From assembly GCA_920105625.2 (NCBI GenBank), contig OV050030.1, positions 103,571,698-103,635,697 of the forward strand: 64,000 nt of DNA, given 5' to 3'. This document shows, one piece after another, positions 35,401 to 48,100 of the stretch (its first letter is position 1; each line of letters opens with the position of its first letter). This DNA is from Clusia tigrina (lineage: Eukaryota > Arthropoda > Insecta > Diptera > Clusiidae). A program made the translations under genes and the position numbers. The notes under the pieces are model-generated. The model saw only the letters and a list, made by a program, of their open reading frames with translations, had not been told where the DNA came from and ran no database searches.

Positions 35401-37138
35401 TATTTATTTTGGAGTCAAGGGTAGCATAGCTATGAGCGATAGGTTAAATTGAGAAGAGGCTCGAGTATTTTATTGTCACAAAATTTCAAGATTTTTTGAC
35501 GCTCCAGTAAAAAGTTACAAGCATTTGAATGTTGCAAAGTTTGATAGGTATAGGACGCACCATATAGAAGTTAGGGCCATTTGAAGTTTTATTAGTGTTT
35601 TATTTTGGAGTCAAGGGTAGCATAGCTATGAGCGATAACTTAAATTGACAAGAGGCTCGAGTATTTTATTGTCACAAAATTTCAAGATTTTATGGCGCTC
35701 CAGTAAAATGTACATGCATTTGAATGTTGCAAACTTTGATAGGTATAGCACGCATTGTATAGAAGTTAGGGCCATTTGAAGTTTTATCAGTGTTTTATTT
35801 TGGACTCAAGGGTAGCATAGCTATGAGCGATAGCTTAAATTGATAAGAGGCACGAGTACTTTATTGTCACAAAATTTCAAGATTTTGTTACGCTCCAGTA
35901 AAAAGTTACAAGCATTCGAATGTTGCAAACTTTGAAAGGTGTAGGACGCGCCGTATAGAAGTTAGGCCCATTTGAAGTTTTATCAGTGTTTGATTTGGGA
36001 CCCAACGGTAGCATAGCTATGAGCGATAGCTTAAATTGATAAGAGGCACGAGTACTTTATTGTCACAAAATTTCAAGATTTTATTACTCTCCAGTAAAAT
36101 GTACAAGCATTTGAATGTTGCAAACTTTGATAGGTCCAGGACGCACCGTATTGAAGTTAGGGCCATTTAAAGTTTTATCAGTGTTTGATAGGGGACTCAA
36201 GGGTAGCATTGCTATGAGCGATAGTTTAAATTGACAAGAGGCACGAGTACTATATTATCACAAAATTTCAAGGTTTTAAGTCGCTCAAGTAAAAAGTTAC
36301 AAGCATTTGAATGTTGCAATCTTTGAAAGGTGTAGTACGCACCGTATAAAAGTTAGGGGCTATTTGAAGTTTTATCAGTTTTTGATTTGGGACTGAAGGG
36401 TTGCATAGATATCAACGATAGCTTAAATTGACAAGAGGCACAAGTACTTTATTGTCACAAAATTTCAAGATTTTATTACTCTCCAGTAAAATGTACAAGC
36501 ATTTGAATGTTGCAAACTTTGATAGGTGTAGGACGCATCGTATAAAAGTTAGGGCATTTGAAGTTTTATCAGTGTTTGATTTGGGACTCAAGAGTAGCAT
36601 AGCTATGAGCGATAGCTTAAATTGATAAGAGGCACGAGTACTTTAATGTCAGAAAATTTCAAGATTGTCTTACGCTCTAGTAAAAAGTTACAAGCATTTG
36701 AATGTTGCAAACTTTGACAGGTGTAGGGTAGCATAGCTATAAGCGATAGCTTCAATTGACAAGAGGCACGAGTACTATATTATCACAAAATTTCAAGGTT
36801 TTAAGACGCTCCAGTAAAAAGTTACAAGCATTTGAATGTTGCAAACTTTGGAAGGTGTAGGACGCGCCGTATAGAATTTAGGGCCATTTGAAGTTTTATC
36901 AGTGTTTGAGTTGTTACTCAAGGGTAGCATAGCTATGAGCGATAGCTTAAATTGATAAGAGGCACGAGTACTTTATTGTCACAAAATTTCAAGATTGTCT
37001 TACGCTCTAGTAAAAAGTTACAAGCATTTGAATGTTGCAAATTTTGATAGGTATAGCACGCACCGTATAGAAGTTAGGGCCATTTGAAGATTTATCAGTG
37101 TTTTATTTTTTTTTTTTTTTTTTAGCAATTATATGATC

Positions 37139-37144
37139 TTTATT
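37139..37144 (-). terminator. Polyadenylation signal AATAAA of LINE-B
   Basis: TTTATT on the plus strand is AATAAA on the coding strand, about 15-20 bases before the poly(A) tail and 120 bases after the ORF2 stop. This is the expected place for the cleavage signal of the element transcript. Confidence 0.7.
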
Positions 37145-37266
37145 GAGTCTATGGATAACAGAAATCCTTACAGACTAGAGTTAATATGAAGTGAGTAAAA
37201 ATACACATTAATAAGATTTAACATAATATATAAATTTAAAGTGACAGATAACATTGAAAACCAACA

Positions 37267-40212
37267 TTAGGATAAATTAACAATGAAATTTTTAAAAGTA
37301 AATTTAGACAATGAGAAATCAATACAATTATTAATTGACAATGAGTTACATAAAGACAATGCTCTAGTTAAAGGTTCACTTAGAGCATAGTTAGTACGAT
37401 GACATTTAATAAAGAATAATTTAGGGAACCGCAACTGCCTCATAGGTATATTAAAATTTACAAGATTAAGTAAGGTGGGATCATCAATATTCCCAGCGAT
37501 TATGTCGAAAATAAACATTATTGAATTAATCTTTCTTCTCGATTCAAGAGATTTCAATCCCATTAACAAACAACGAGCATTATACGACGGCATCATAACA
37601 TTAAAACTAGTGGATTGTAACATATATTTGGTAGCAATTTTTTGTACTCTTTCCAATCTAGATGAATGAATCGCATATGATGGATTCCAAATCAGAGAAG
37701 CATATTCTAATCTTGATCTAACCAAGGATATATAGAGCGATTTTCTTGTATGCGGATCACTGAATTCAACACTATTCCTCCGAACGAAAGCAAGAAGCGA
37801 ATAAACTTTGGGCAAAATGAAGTTCAAGTGTTCGACAAAAGTAAACTTAGAGTCAAATATTACCCCTAAGTCACGGATAGTGTCATGTTTTTGAAGTGGA
37901 CAACCAGACATGCTATAAGTAGTTGCAATTACATTGTTACATTTACTAAACGTTGCACTAGAACATTTCCCAATATTTAAGCAGAAACCATTACACATAC
38001 TCCATTCAACAACTTTATTAAGGTCAGATTGTAAAAAGACAAAATCAGCAATACTCTGAACTCGAACAAATAACTTTAAATCATCCGCATACAACAGAAA
38101 TTTAGCATAAGAAAAACATTTACGAATATCATTAATATATAGTACAAAGAGCAAAGGCCCAAGAATACTACCTTGCGGAACTCCAGAAGTAGCCATAAAG
38201 ATATAGGAATTCGTGTTATTAATGGAAACATAACAACGTCTATAACTTAGATACGATTTAATCCACTTCAAAAAAGCCGAATGGCAGCCCATTTTACCAA
38301 GTTTACTAATCAAGACAGAGTGCGAAACTACATCAAAAGCCTTTGAAAAATCAGTATATATGACATCCACTTGATGTCCAAGTACAAAAGATGAGACACA
38401 ATAGTTTGCAAAAAGTGCAGGATTAGTCACTGTTGACCTCCCAGAGACAAACCCATGTTGTTCAATACAAATATGACGCTTAACTAAGAAATATAGTTTG
38501 AACTTAATGATAGACTCGAATAACTTTGAAACATTAGATAACTTAGAGATTGGACGATAATTGGACACATTATTTTTTACACCACTTTTAAAGGTAGGAG
38601 TAATAGAAGCAATTTTCCAGCAATCAATAAAAGTTCCAGACATTAATGATTTATTAAAAACTTGACACAAAGGCAAAGCTAAGGCATTAGCACATTTAAC
38701 CAGCAATATAGATGATAAGCCATCAATATCAGCTTTTACGGAGATTTTCAAATCTACCAATGCATTTAAAACCTCCTCAACAGATATTGAAACTTCACCA
38801 ATGTCTAAAAACTCATCTATATTATTAAGAATACATGAATTGTACCAAGAATCATCATTTGTGTAATTCGATTTAAAATAATCAGCAAAGAGATCAACGG
38901 TGTCAGACAGACGAAAAGATTTCCTATCATTTAAAAACATTGACGTAGGAATATTAGATCCATCCTTTTTAGATTGGATATAACTCCAAAACGATTTCGG
39001 ATTAGAAATTATAGTAGATTCATACTTAAGAACATATTGTTTATACAAAAACTTATTCAAAAAATTAAATTCCCTCGAATAATGCTCATATTTCAGTTTA
39101 TCATTGATATCATTACTGCTTTGAAATAATTTGAAAAATTTATTGCGCAAATTTTTTATTTTCTTCAAGCCAGTAGTGTACCAGGGCAGTTTATGTTTAT
39201 TTTGAGGAACACATGGAATATGGCTTTCACAAATTCCCAAAACTTGAGATTTAAAAATATCGTAGCAAGTCGCTGTACTTTTATCCATAAATAAATCATT
39301 CCAATTGACTTCATTAAAAATATTATTTAATCTATTGTAATCGCATGAATTGAAATTAAATTTATTGTAAGCTTGTTGGCATTGAATAAATTCATAAAAT
39401 TCAATTTCTAAAATCAAAGCTAAATGATGTAAGCCAGGAGGCGAAATTGGATACGGACATTCAAATAAATTATATTTAATATCAGAAGAAACAAAAATTA
39501 AATCAAGAATTTTATGTAACCTATTCTCTAAATAATTAATTTGAGATAAATTAATACTTAAAAAACTGTCAATTAAATTAATTTCATGGGACTGGTTAAC
39601 ATTAGAGGGAATTAAATCTCCCGCTAAGTGCATCCAGACAATTCTATTTAAATTAAAATCTCCCAAAACACATATATGACTGCTATTATCCAACGCAGAG
39701 TGCAAAGAAATAATATTGTCCACATGGGCAGCATAAATACTATCCGCACTATTAGGTGGTATATATGAGGTGCAAAGATAGAGTGATCCATTTGGTCCAG
39801 CAATAGAAACGCATAATTGGTCTAATAAAGTATCCGGTTCTGACAGTAAACAAAGAGTCGAACATAGATTACTCTTGACAGCAATAAGTATGCCACCCCC
39901 ACGACAAAGACCAGTCATTACAGCATCTCTATCTTTCCGATAAACTTGGTATAACTTGCTGTCAAAAAATTCACCATCATAAAAATCCGAATTAAGCCAC
40001 GTCTCTACAAAAACAATGATATCATAGTCCTGATGAGATGACCAGATGAAAATGGTTTGTGCTTTTCCTCTAGTGCCAGACATATTTTGGAAATAAAGTT
40101 GCAGCTTACGTTCACCTTTACTTTTAGCGTGAATTTCTGTTAATCTTTCTGGTTTCTCATGCCCTCTCTTTGAAAATTTTTGAAGGGGCGAACTCTCACA
40201 TTCACAGGCCAA
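37267..40212 (-). CDS. LINE-B ORF2: APE endonuclease and reverse transcriptase
   Basis: Makes the enzyme that nicks chromosomal DNA and copies the element RNA at the nick. It is open for 981 codons. The endonuclease fills about residues 38-270: YFQN (near 40-43), VETWL (E70), RGGGILIAV, GDFNLNR (D185, N187), LDLIFVSSD, then GLHHLAL, where many relatives have SDH. The reverse transcriptase spans about 500-780, with NYRPIS, YTDFSKAFD, GVPQGSILGPLLF and YADD near 707. The C-terminal region has no RNase H. The first ATG in frame (40083) would cut off the first endonuclease motif, and in-frame stops lie just above 40212. Translation therefore probably starts at a non-AUG codon or is coupled to ORF1, which it overlaps by about 70 bp. 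No inactivating change is evident. Confidence 0.92.
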   Translation of the reverse strand: MACECESSPLQKFSKRGHEKPERLTEIHAKSKGERKLQLYFQNMSGTRGKAQTIFIWSSHQDYDIIVFVETWLNSDFYDGEFFDSKLYQVYRKDRDAVMTGLCRGGGILIAVKSNLCSTLCLLSEPDTLLDQLCVSIAGPNGSLYLCTSYIPPNSADSIYAAHVDNIISLHSALDNSSHICVLGDFNLNRIVWMHLAGDLIPSNVNQSHEINLIDSFLSINLSQINYLENRLHKILDLIFVSSDIKYNLFECPYPISPPGLHHLALILEIEFYEFIQCQQAYNKFNFNSCDYNRLNNIFNEVNWNDLFMDKSTATCYDIFKSQVLGICESHIPCVPQNKHKLPWYTTGLKKIKNLRNKFFKLFQSSNDINDKLKYEHYSREFNFLNKFLYKQYVLKYESTIISNPKSFWSYIQSKKDGSNIPTSMFLNDRKSFRLSDTVDLFADYFKSNYTNDDSWYNSCILNNIDEFLDIGEVSISVEEVLNALVDLKISVKADIDGLSSILLVKCANALALPLCQVFNKSLMSGTFIDCWKIASITPTFKSGVKNNVSNYRPISKLSNVSKLFESIIKFKLYFLVKRHICIEQHGFVSGRSTVTNPALFANYCVSSFVLGHQVDVIYTDFSKAFDVVSHSVLISKLGKMGCHSAFLKWIKSYLSYRRCYVSINNTNSYIFMATSGVPQGSILGPLLFVLYINDIRKCFSYAKFLLYADDLKLFVRVQSIADFVFLQSDLNKVVEWSMCNGFCLNIGKCSSATFSKCNNVIATTYSMSGCPLQKHDTIRDLGVIFDSKFTFVEHLNFILPKVYSLLAFVRRNSVEFSDPHTRKSLYISLVRSRLEYASLIWNPSYAIHSSRLERVQKIATKYMLQSTSFNVMMPSYNARCLLMGLKSLESRRKINSIMFIFDIIAGNIDDPTLLNLVNFNIPMRQLRFPKLFFIKCHRTNYALSEPLTRALSLCNSLSINNCIDFSLSKFTFKNFIVNLS

Positions 40213-41290
40213 AGAGACGGCTTTAGAATGTCATCAAACAAATTTCCAGACACTCCTAATTTGAATGAGATACGCTCAAGATTCTCAAGCACCGCGTCTC
40301 TCTTGACAAGTTTGTAACATGATAAATCACTTCTATCAATAGAAGAGTGTTTTATTATATACTCAATTATATGTTCTTCAGATACAGAAGATTTAAAAGA
40401 AGAGACATGAACAAATTTCTTTTCAACAACAATATCAAGCTCATGACTCTCATTGCGGCCAACAAAACCATTTCGACTCAATTTAGACATATTCCTCTTA
40501 TTTAGTTGAGCTTCTAATACGGAGTTTGCAGCACAACCAGCCTCAGAGCTTTGTGCTACTTGAGTGGCAACATGAGTAATTGAGGCATTTTCTGGCATAA
40601 TTGCAGAAGACTTTAACATCTCAGCATACATAAGTGGTTCAGCAGCAACAAAAACAGGCGAGCAAGGCACAGCATCAGCAGCAACAACAACAGGCAAGCA
40701 CGGCATGGTATCAACATCCGCACAAACAGAAGAGCAAGGCACAGCAGAATTAGCAGCAACAACCGGTTTTCGCGTACGTAAGCGAGAGAGCACAGCTTCG
40801 CGAGAACTGGGCAGTGGTGAAGCAGGCTTACCCAAGGGAACTGGATCAGCAGTAGGTTGTGTGAGTGAGTGGTGTACATCATTATTACGCACACTCGGCT
40901 TAGTATTAGCAGAGCGCAGCTTCAGAACACGCAAAGAGGCAGGAGTAGGCTCACTACATGCTTGCGATTTCAAGCCTGAGAGCCAACAGTTATAGTAGCA
41001 GACTCAGCAATCAAAGTAGACGGCGGGTCAATTACCCCCTTATGAGAAATTTGCAACAACAGCGATTTACAATTCTGAACTTCGCTCGATAAATCGTTAA
41101 TAGAAGCAGCCAGATTTACAGGTGCTCCCACACAAACATCACATCTGAAGACGATATTCGGATGATTTGACAACAAATCATACTGACCATCAGTCAGATT
41201 AAAGCAATGACTATGAAATAATTTCGAACACAAATTGCAAGTGACAAACGGCGCACTTTGTAAGCAATTTTTACACTTCGAGCACAACAT
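40140..41290 (-). pseudogene. LINE-B ORF1 with PHD finger, one apparent frameshift
   Basis: ORF1 of this group encodes an RNA-binding or chromatin-contacting protein of the retrotransposon particle. The first 106 codons (41290-40970) start MLCSKCKNC and have the spacing of a C4HC3 PHD finger: C6, C9, C18, C21, H26, C29, C50, C53. A short helical stretch, INDLSSEVQNCKSLLLQ, follows. A stop comes after TVGSQA, and the frame that continues the protein (SQACSEPTPASL onward, to 40140) is one base over, with no ATG at its start. The second part has a low-complexity A, V and P region, then KKFVHVSSFKSSVSEEHIIE and a basic end. One indel near 40970 is the simplest explanation. Recoding is possible but unsupported. 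Total about 383 residues. Confidence 0.75.
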
Positions 41291-42860
41291 AGCGAGACAC
41301 GTCTAAACAAATGCACGATCATAGAAGAACTATTTTGGAGTCAAGGGTAGCATAGCTATGAGCGATAGTTTAAATTGATAAGAGACACGAGTACTATATT
41401 GTCACAAAATTTCAAGCTTTTAAGAAGCACCAGTAAAAAGTTACCAGCATTTGAATGTTGCAAACTTTGAAAGGTGTAGGACGCACCGTATAGAAGTTAG
41501 GGCCATTTGAAGTTTTATCAGTGTTTGATTTGGGACTCAAGGGTAGCATAGCTATGAACGATAGCTTAAATTGACAAGAGACACGAGTACTTTATTGTCA
41601 CAAAATTTCAAGCTTTTATTACTCTCCAGTAAAAGGTACAAGCATTTGAATGTTGCAAACTTTGATAGGTATAGGACGCACCGTGTAGAAGTTAGGGGCA
41701 TTTGAAGATTTATCAGTGTTTTATTTTGGAGTCAAGGGTAGCATAGCTATGAGCGATAGTTTAAATTGATAAGAGGCACGATTACTTTATTGTCACAAAA
41801 TTTCAAGATTTTATGACGCTCCAGAGAAAGTCACAAGCATTTGATTGTTGCAAATTTTGATAGGTATAGGACGCACAGAGACATAGAGATTAGGGCGATT
41901 TGAAGTTTTATCAGTGTTTGATTTGGGACTCAAGGGTAGCATAGCTATGAGCGATAGCTTAAATTGACTAGAGGCACGAGTACTATATTGTCACAAAATT
42001 TCAAGGTTTTAAGACGCTCCAGTAAAAAGTTACAAGCATTTTAATGTTGCAAACTTTGAAAGGTGTAGGACGCACCGTATAGAAGTTAGGGCCATTTGAA
42101 GTTTTATAAGTGTTTTATTTTGGAGTCAAGGGTAGCATAGCTATGGACATAGCTATGAGCGACGCCATTTGAAGTTTTATCAGTGTTTGATTTGGGACTC
42201 CAAGGTAGCATAGCTATGAGCGATAATTTAAATTGATAAGAGACACGAGTACTTTATTGTCCCAAAATTTCAAGGTTTTATGGCGCCACAAAGTTACAAG
42301 CATTCGAATGTTGCAAACTTTGATAGGTGTAGGACACACCGTATTGAAGTCATGGCCATTTAATCAGTGTTTTATTTTGGAGTCAAGGGTAGCTTAGCTA
42401 TGAGCGATAGCTTAAATTGACAAGAGGCTCGAGTACTTTATTGTCACAAAGTTTCAAGATTTTATTACGCTCCGGTAAAAAGTGACAATCATTTAAATGT
42501 TGCAAACTTTGATAGGTGTAGGACGCACCGTATTATCAGTGTTTTATTTTGGAGTCAAGGGTAGCATAGCTATGAGCATAGCTATGAGCGACGCCATTTG
42601 AAGTTTTATCAGTGTTTGATTTGGGACTCCAAGGTAGCATAGCTATGAGCGATAGTTTAAATTGATAACAGACACGAGTACTATATTGTCACAAAATTTC
42701 AAGCTTTTAAGAAGCTCCAGTAAAAATTTACCAGTATTTGAATGTTGCAAACTTTGAAAGGTGTAGGACGCACCGTATAGAAGTTAGGGCCATTTGAAGT
42801 TTTATCAGTGTTTGATTTGGGACTCAAGGGTAGCATAGCTTTGAACGATAGCTTAAATTG

Positions 42861-43640
42861 ACAAGAGGCACGAGTACTTTATTGTCACAATATTTCAAGA
42901 TTTTATTACTCTTCAGTAAAAGTTACAAGCATTTGAATGTTGCAAACTTTGATAGGTGTAGGACGCACCGTATAGAAGTTAGGGCCATTTGAAGTTTTAT
43001 CAGTGTTTGATGTGGGTCTGAAGGGTAGCATAGCTATGAACGATAACTTAAATTGACAAGAGGCACGAGTACTTTATTGTCACAAAATTTCAAGATTTTA
43101 TTACTCTTCAGTAAAAGGTACAAGCATTTGAATGTTGCAAATTTTGATAGGTATAGAACGCACCGTATAGAAGTTAGGGCTATTTGAAGATTTATCAGTG
43201 TTTTATTTTGGAGTCAAGGGTAGCATAGCTAGGAGCGATAGTTTAAATTGACAAGAGGCACGAGTACTTTATTGTCACAATATTTCAAGATTTTATTACT
43301 CTTCAGTAAAAGTTACAAGCATTTGAATGTTGCAAACTTTGATAGGTGTAGGACGCACCGTATAGAAGTTAGGGCCATTTGAAGTTTTATCAGTGTTTGA
43401 TGTGGGTCTGAAGGGTAGCATAGCTATGAACGATAACTTAAATTGACAAGAGGCACGAGTACTTTATTGTCACAAAATTTCAAGATTTTATTACTCTTCA
43501 GTAAAAGGTACAAGCATTTGAATGTTGCAAATTTTGATAGGTATAGAACGCACCGTATAGAAGTTAGGGCTATTTGAAGATTTATCAGTGTTTTATTTTG
43601 GAGTCAAGGGTAGCATAGCTAGGAGCGATAGTTTAAATTG
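42861..43640 (-). repeat. 390-bp two-monomer tandem duplication
   Basis: ACAAGAGGCACGAG at 42861 and 43251, and the rare GCTAGGAGCGATAG at about 43229 and 43619, are both 390 bp apart. The variants GATGTGGGTCTGAAGG and AACGCACCGTATAG are shared. Confidence 0.85.
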
Positions 43641-45140
43641 ATAAAAGACGCGAATACTATATTGTCACAACATTTCAAGCTTTTAAGACGCTCCAGTAAA
43701 AAGTTACAAGCATTTGAATGTTGCAAACTTTGAAAGGTGTAGGACGCACCGTTATGAAGTTAGGGCCATTTGAAGTTTTATCAGTGTTTGAGTTGGGACT
43801 GAAGGGTAGCATAGCTATGAGCGATAGCTTAAATTGATAAGAGGCACGAGTACTTTATTGTCACAAAATTTCAAGATTTTATGACGCTCCAGAGAATGTT
43901 ACAAGCATTTGAATGTTGCAAATTTTGATAGGTATAGGACGCACAGTATAGAGATTAGGGCCATTTGAAGTTTTATCAGTGTTTGATTGGGGACTCAAGG
44001 GTAGCATAGCTATGAGCGATACTTTTAATTGACAAGAGGCTCGAGTATTTTATTGTCACAAAATTTCAAGACTTTGTTACGCTCCAGTTAAAAGTTACAA
44101 GCATTTGAATGTTGCAAACTTTGAAAGGTGTAGGACGCATCGTATAGAAGTTAGGGCCATTTGAAGTTTTATCAGTGTTTGATTTGGGACTCATGGGTAG
44201 CATAGCTATGAACGATAGCTTAAATTGATAAGAGGCACGATTACTTTATTGTCACAAAATTTCAAGATTTTATGATGCTCCAGAGAAAGTTACAAGCATG
44301 TGATTGTTGCAAATTTTGATAGGTATAGGACGCACAGTATAGGATTAGGGCCATTTGAAGTTTTATCAGTGTTTTATTTTGGAGTGAAGGGTAGCATAAC
44401 TATGAGCGATAATTTAAATTGATAAGAGACACGAGTACTTTATTGTCCCAAAATTTCAAGGTTTTATGGCGCTACAAAGTTAAAAGCATTTAAATGTTGC
44501 AAACTTTGATAGGTGTAGGACACACCGTATTGAAGTCAGGGCCATTTAATCAGTGTTTTATTTTCGAGTCAATGGTAGCATATCTATGAGCGATAGCTTA
44601 AATTGACAAGAGGCTCGAGTACTTCATTGTCACAAAATTTCAAGATTTTATTACGCTCCGGTAAAAAGTTACAAGCATTTAAATGTTGCAAACTTTGATA
44701 GGTGTAGGACGCACCGTATTATCAGTGTTTTATTTTGGAGTCAAGGGTAGCATAGCTATGAGCATAGCTATGAGCGACGCCATTTGAAGTTTTATCAGTG
44801 TTTGATTTGGGACTCCAAGGTAGCATAGCTATGAGCGATAGTTTAAATTGATAAGAGACACCAGTAATATATTGTCACAAAATTTCAAGCTTTTAAGAAG
44901 CTCCAGTAAAAAGTTACCAGTATTTGAATGTTGCAAACTTTGAAAGGTGTAGGACGCACCGTATAGAAGTTAGGGCCATTTGAAGTTTTATCAGTGTTTG
45001 ATTTGGGACTCAAGGGTAGCATAGCTATGAACGACTGCTTAAATTGATAAGAGGCACGATTACTTTATTGTCACAAAATTTCAAGATTTTATGACGCTCC
45101 AGAGAAAGTTACAAGCATGTGATTGTTGCAAATTTTGATA

Positions 45141-48100
45141 GGTATATCCCAAAATTTCAAGGTTTTATGGCGCTACAAAGTTAAAAGCATTTGAATGTTG
45201 CAAACTTTGATAGGTGTCGGACACACCGTATTGAAATCAGGGCCATTTAATCAGTGTTTTATTTTGGAGTCAAGGGTAGCATAGCTATGAGCGATAGCTT
45301 AAATTGACAAGAGGCTCGAGTTCTTTATTGTCACAAAATCTCAAGATTTTATTACGCTCCGGTAAAAAGTTAGAAGCATTTAAATGTTGCAAACTTTGAT
45401 AGGTGTAGGACGCACCGTATTATCAGTGTTTTATTTTGGAGTCAAGGGTAGCATAACAATGAGCATAGCTATGAGCGACGCCATTTGAAGTTTTATCAGT
45501 GTTTGATTTGGGACTCCAAGGTAGCATAGCTATGAGCGATAGTTTAAATTGATAAGAGACACGAGTAATATATTGTCACAAAATTTCAAGGTTTTAAGAA
45601 GTTCCAGTAAAAAGTTACCAGTATTTGAATGTTGCAAACTTTGAAAGGTGTAGGACGCACCGTATAGAAGTTAGGGCCGTTTGAAGTTTTATCAGTGTTT
45701 GATTTGCGACTCAAGGGTAGCATAGCTATGAACGACTGCTTAAATTGACAAGAGGCACGAGTACTTTATTGTCACAATATTTCAAGATATTATTACTTTT
45801 CAGTAAAAAGTACAAGCATTTGAATGTTGCAAACTTTGATAGGTATAGCACACACCGTATAGAAGTTAGGGCCATTTGAAGTTTTATCAGTGTTTTATTT
45901 TGGAGTCAAGGGTAGCATAGCTATGAACGATAGCTTAAATTGACAAGAGGCACGAGTACTATATTGTCACAAAATTTCAAGATTTTATTACTCTTCAGTA
46001 AAAGGTACAAGCATTTGAATGTTGCAAACTTTGATAGGTGTAGGACGCACCGTATAGAAGTTAGGGCCATTTGAAGTTTTATCAGTGTTTGATTTGGGAC
46101 TCAAGGGTAGCATAGCTTTGAACGATAGCTTAAATTGACAAGAGGCACGAGTACTTTATTGTCACAATATTTCAAGATTTTATTACTCTTCAGTAAAAGG
46201 TACAAGCATTTGAATGTTGCAAACTTTGATAGGTGTAGGACGCACCGTATAGAAGTTAGGGCCATTTGAAGTTTTATTAGTGTTTGATGTGGGTCTGATG
46301 GGTAGCATAGCTATGAACGATAACTTAAATTGACAAGAGGCACGAGTACTTTATTGTACACAAAATTTCAAGATTTTATTACTCTTCAGTAAAAGGTACA
46401 AGCATTTGAATGTTGCAAATTTTGATAGGTATAGAACGCACCCTATAGAAGTTAGGGCTATTTGAAGATTTATCAGTGTTTTATTTTGGAGTCAAGGGTA
46501 GCATAGCTATGAGTGATAGTTTAAATTGATAAAAGACGCGAGTACTATATTGTCACAACATTTCAAGCTTTTAAGACGCTCCAGTAAAAAATTACAAGCA
46601 TTTGGATGTTGCAAACTTTGAAAGGTGTAGGACGCACCGTATAGAAGTTAGGGCCATTTGAAGTTTTATCAGTGTTTGAGTTGGGACTCAAGGGTAGCAT
46701 AGCTATGAGCGATAGCTTAAATTGATAAGAGGCACGAGTACTTTATTGTCACAAAATTTCAAGATTTTATGACGCTCCAGAGAATGTTACAAGCATTTGA
46801 TTGTTGCAAATTTTGATAGGTATAGGACGCCCAGTATAGAGATTAGGGCCATTTGAAGTTTTATCAGTGTTTGATTGGGGACTCAAGGGTAGCATAGCTA
46901 TGAGCGATAATTTTAATTGACAAGAGGCTCGAGTATTTTATTGTCACAAAATTTCAAGATTTTGTTACGCTCCAGTAAAAAGTTACAAGCATTTAAATGT
47001 TGCAAACTTTGAACGGTGTAGGACGCATCGTATAGAAGTTAGGGCCATTTGAAGTTTTATCAGTGTTTGATTTGGGACTCAAGGGTAGCATAGCTATGAG
47101 CGATAGCTTAAATTGATAAGAGGAACGATTACTTTATTGTCACAAAATTTCAAGATTTTATGACGTTCCAGAGAAAGTTACAAGCATGTGATTGTTGCAA
47201 ATTTTGATAGGTATATCCCAAAATTTCAAGGTTTTATGGCGCTACAAAGTTAAAAGCATTTGAATTTTGCAAACTTTGATAGGTGTAGGACACACCGTAT
47301 TGAAATCAGGGCCATTTAATCAGTGTTTTATTTTGGAGTCAAGGGTAGCATAGCTATGAGCGATAGCTTAAATTGACAAGAGGCTCGAGTTCTTTATTGT
47401 CACAAAATCTCAAGATTTTATTACGCTCCGGTAAAAAGTTACAAGCATTTAAATGTTGCAAACTTTGATAGGTGTAGGACGCACCGTATTATCGGTGTTT
47501 TATTTTGGAGTCAAGGGTAGCATAGCTATGAGCACAGCTATGAGCGACGCCATTTGAAGTTTTATCAGTGTTTCATTTGGGACTCCAAGGTAGCATAGCT
47601 ATGAGCGATAGTTTAAATTGATAAGAGACACGAGTACTATATTGTCACAAAATTTCAAGCTTTTAAGACGCTCCAGTAAAAAGTTACAAGGATTTGAATG
47701 TTGAAAACTTTGAAAGGTGTAGGACGCATCGTGTAGAAGTTAGGGCCATTTGAAGTTTTATCAGTGTTTGATTTGGGACTCAAAGGTAGCATAGCTATGA
47801 GCGATAGTTTAAATTGATAAGAGGCACGATTACTTTATTGTCACAAAATTTCAAGATTTTATGACGCTCCAGAGAAAGTCACAAGCATTTGATTGTTGTA
47901 AATTTTGATAGGTACAGTCTAGAGATTAGGGCTATTTGAAGTTTTATCAGTGTCTTATTTTGGAGTGAAGGGTAGCATAACTATGAGCGATAATTTAAAT
48001 TGATAAGAGACCCGAGTACTTTATTGTCCCAAAATTTCAAGGTTTTATGGCGCTACAAAGTTACAAGCATTTGAATGTTGCAAACTTTTGTAGGTGTAGG

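Larger units (their letters stand above)
20910..37103 (-). repeat. Satellite block D, reverse orientation, with higher-order structure
   Basis: About 85 monomers of the same satellite read on the minus strand, several of them shortened. On the plus strand a unit reads GGACTCAAGGGTAGCATAGC, then GAGCGATAGCTTAAATTG, ACAAGAGGC, TTTATTGTCACAAAATTTC, CTCCAGTAAAAAGTTACAAG and ATGTTGCAAACTTTGATAGG. Contains the 347-bp dimer repeats, three copies of the doubled GCACCGTATA variant (24130, 26560, 31800), and the 390-bp duplication at 34.7-35.4 kb. No gene is present. The repeated 86-codon minus-strand frames are the satellite itself. Confidence 0.95.
37104..41336 (-). mobile_element. LINE-B, Jockey/CR1-group non-LTR retrotransposon, nearly intact
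   Basis: A 4.2-kb insertion on the minus strand. Its 3' end is a run of T on the plus strand (about 37106-37123), which is a poly(A) tail, with AATAAA just before it. TATTTT occurs at both edges (37104-37109 and 41331-41336) and is a candidate target-site duplication. The left flank matches an uninterrupted monomer at 32769-32843, which continues into TTTTGGAGTC as the right flank does, so the empty site can be inferred. It carries ORF1 with a PHD finger and ORF2 with endonuclease and reverse transcriptase. No RNase H is seen. The group is inferred from domain content and tail. Confidence 0.93.

Noticed and set aside
37475..40995. Plus-strand frames within LINE-B (37475-37669, 40705-40995).
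   Set aside because: They lie opposite ORF2 and ORF1 and reflect base composition. The 40705 frame mirrors the low-complexity part of ORF1.
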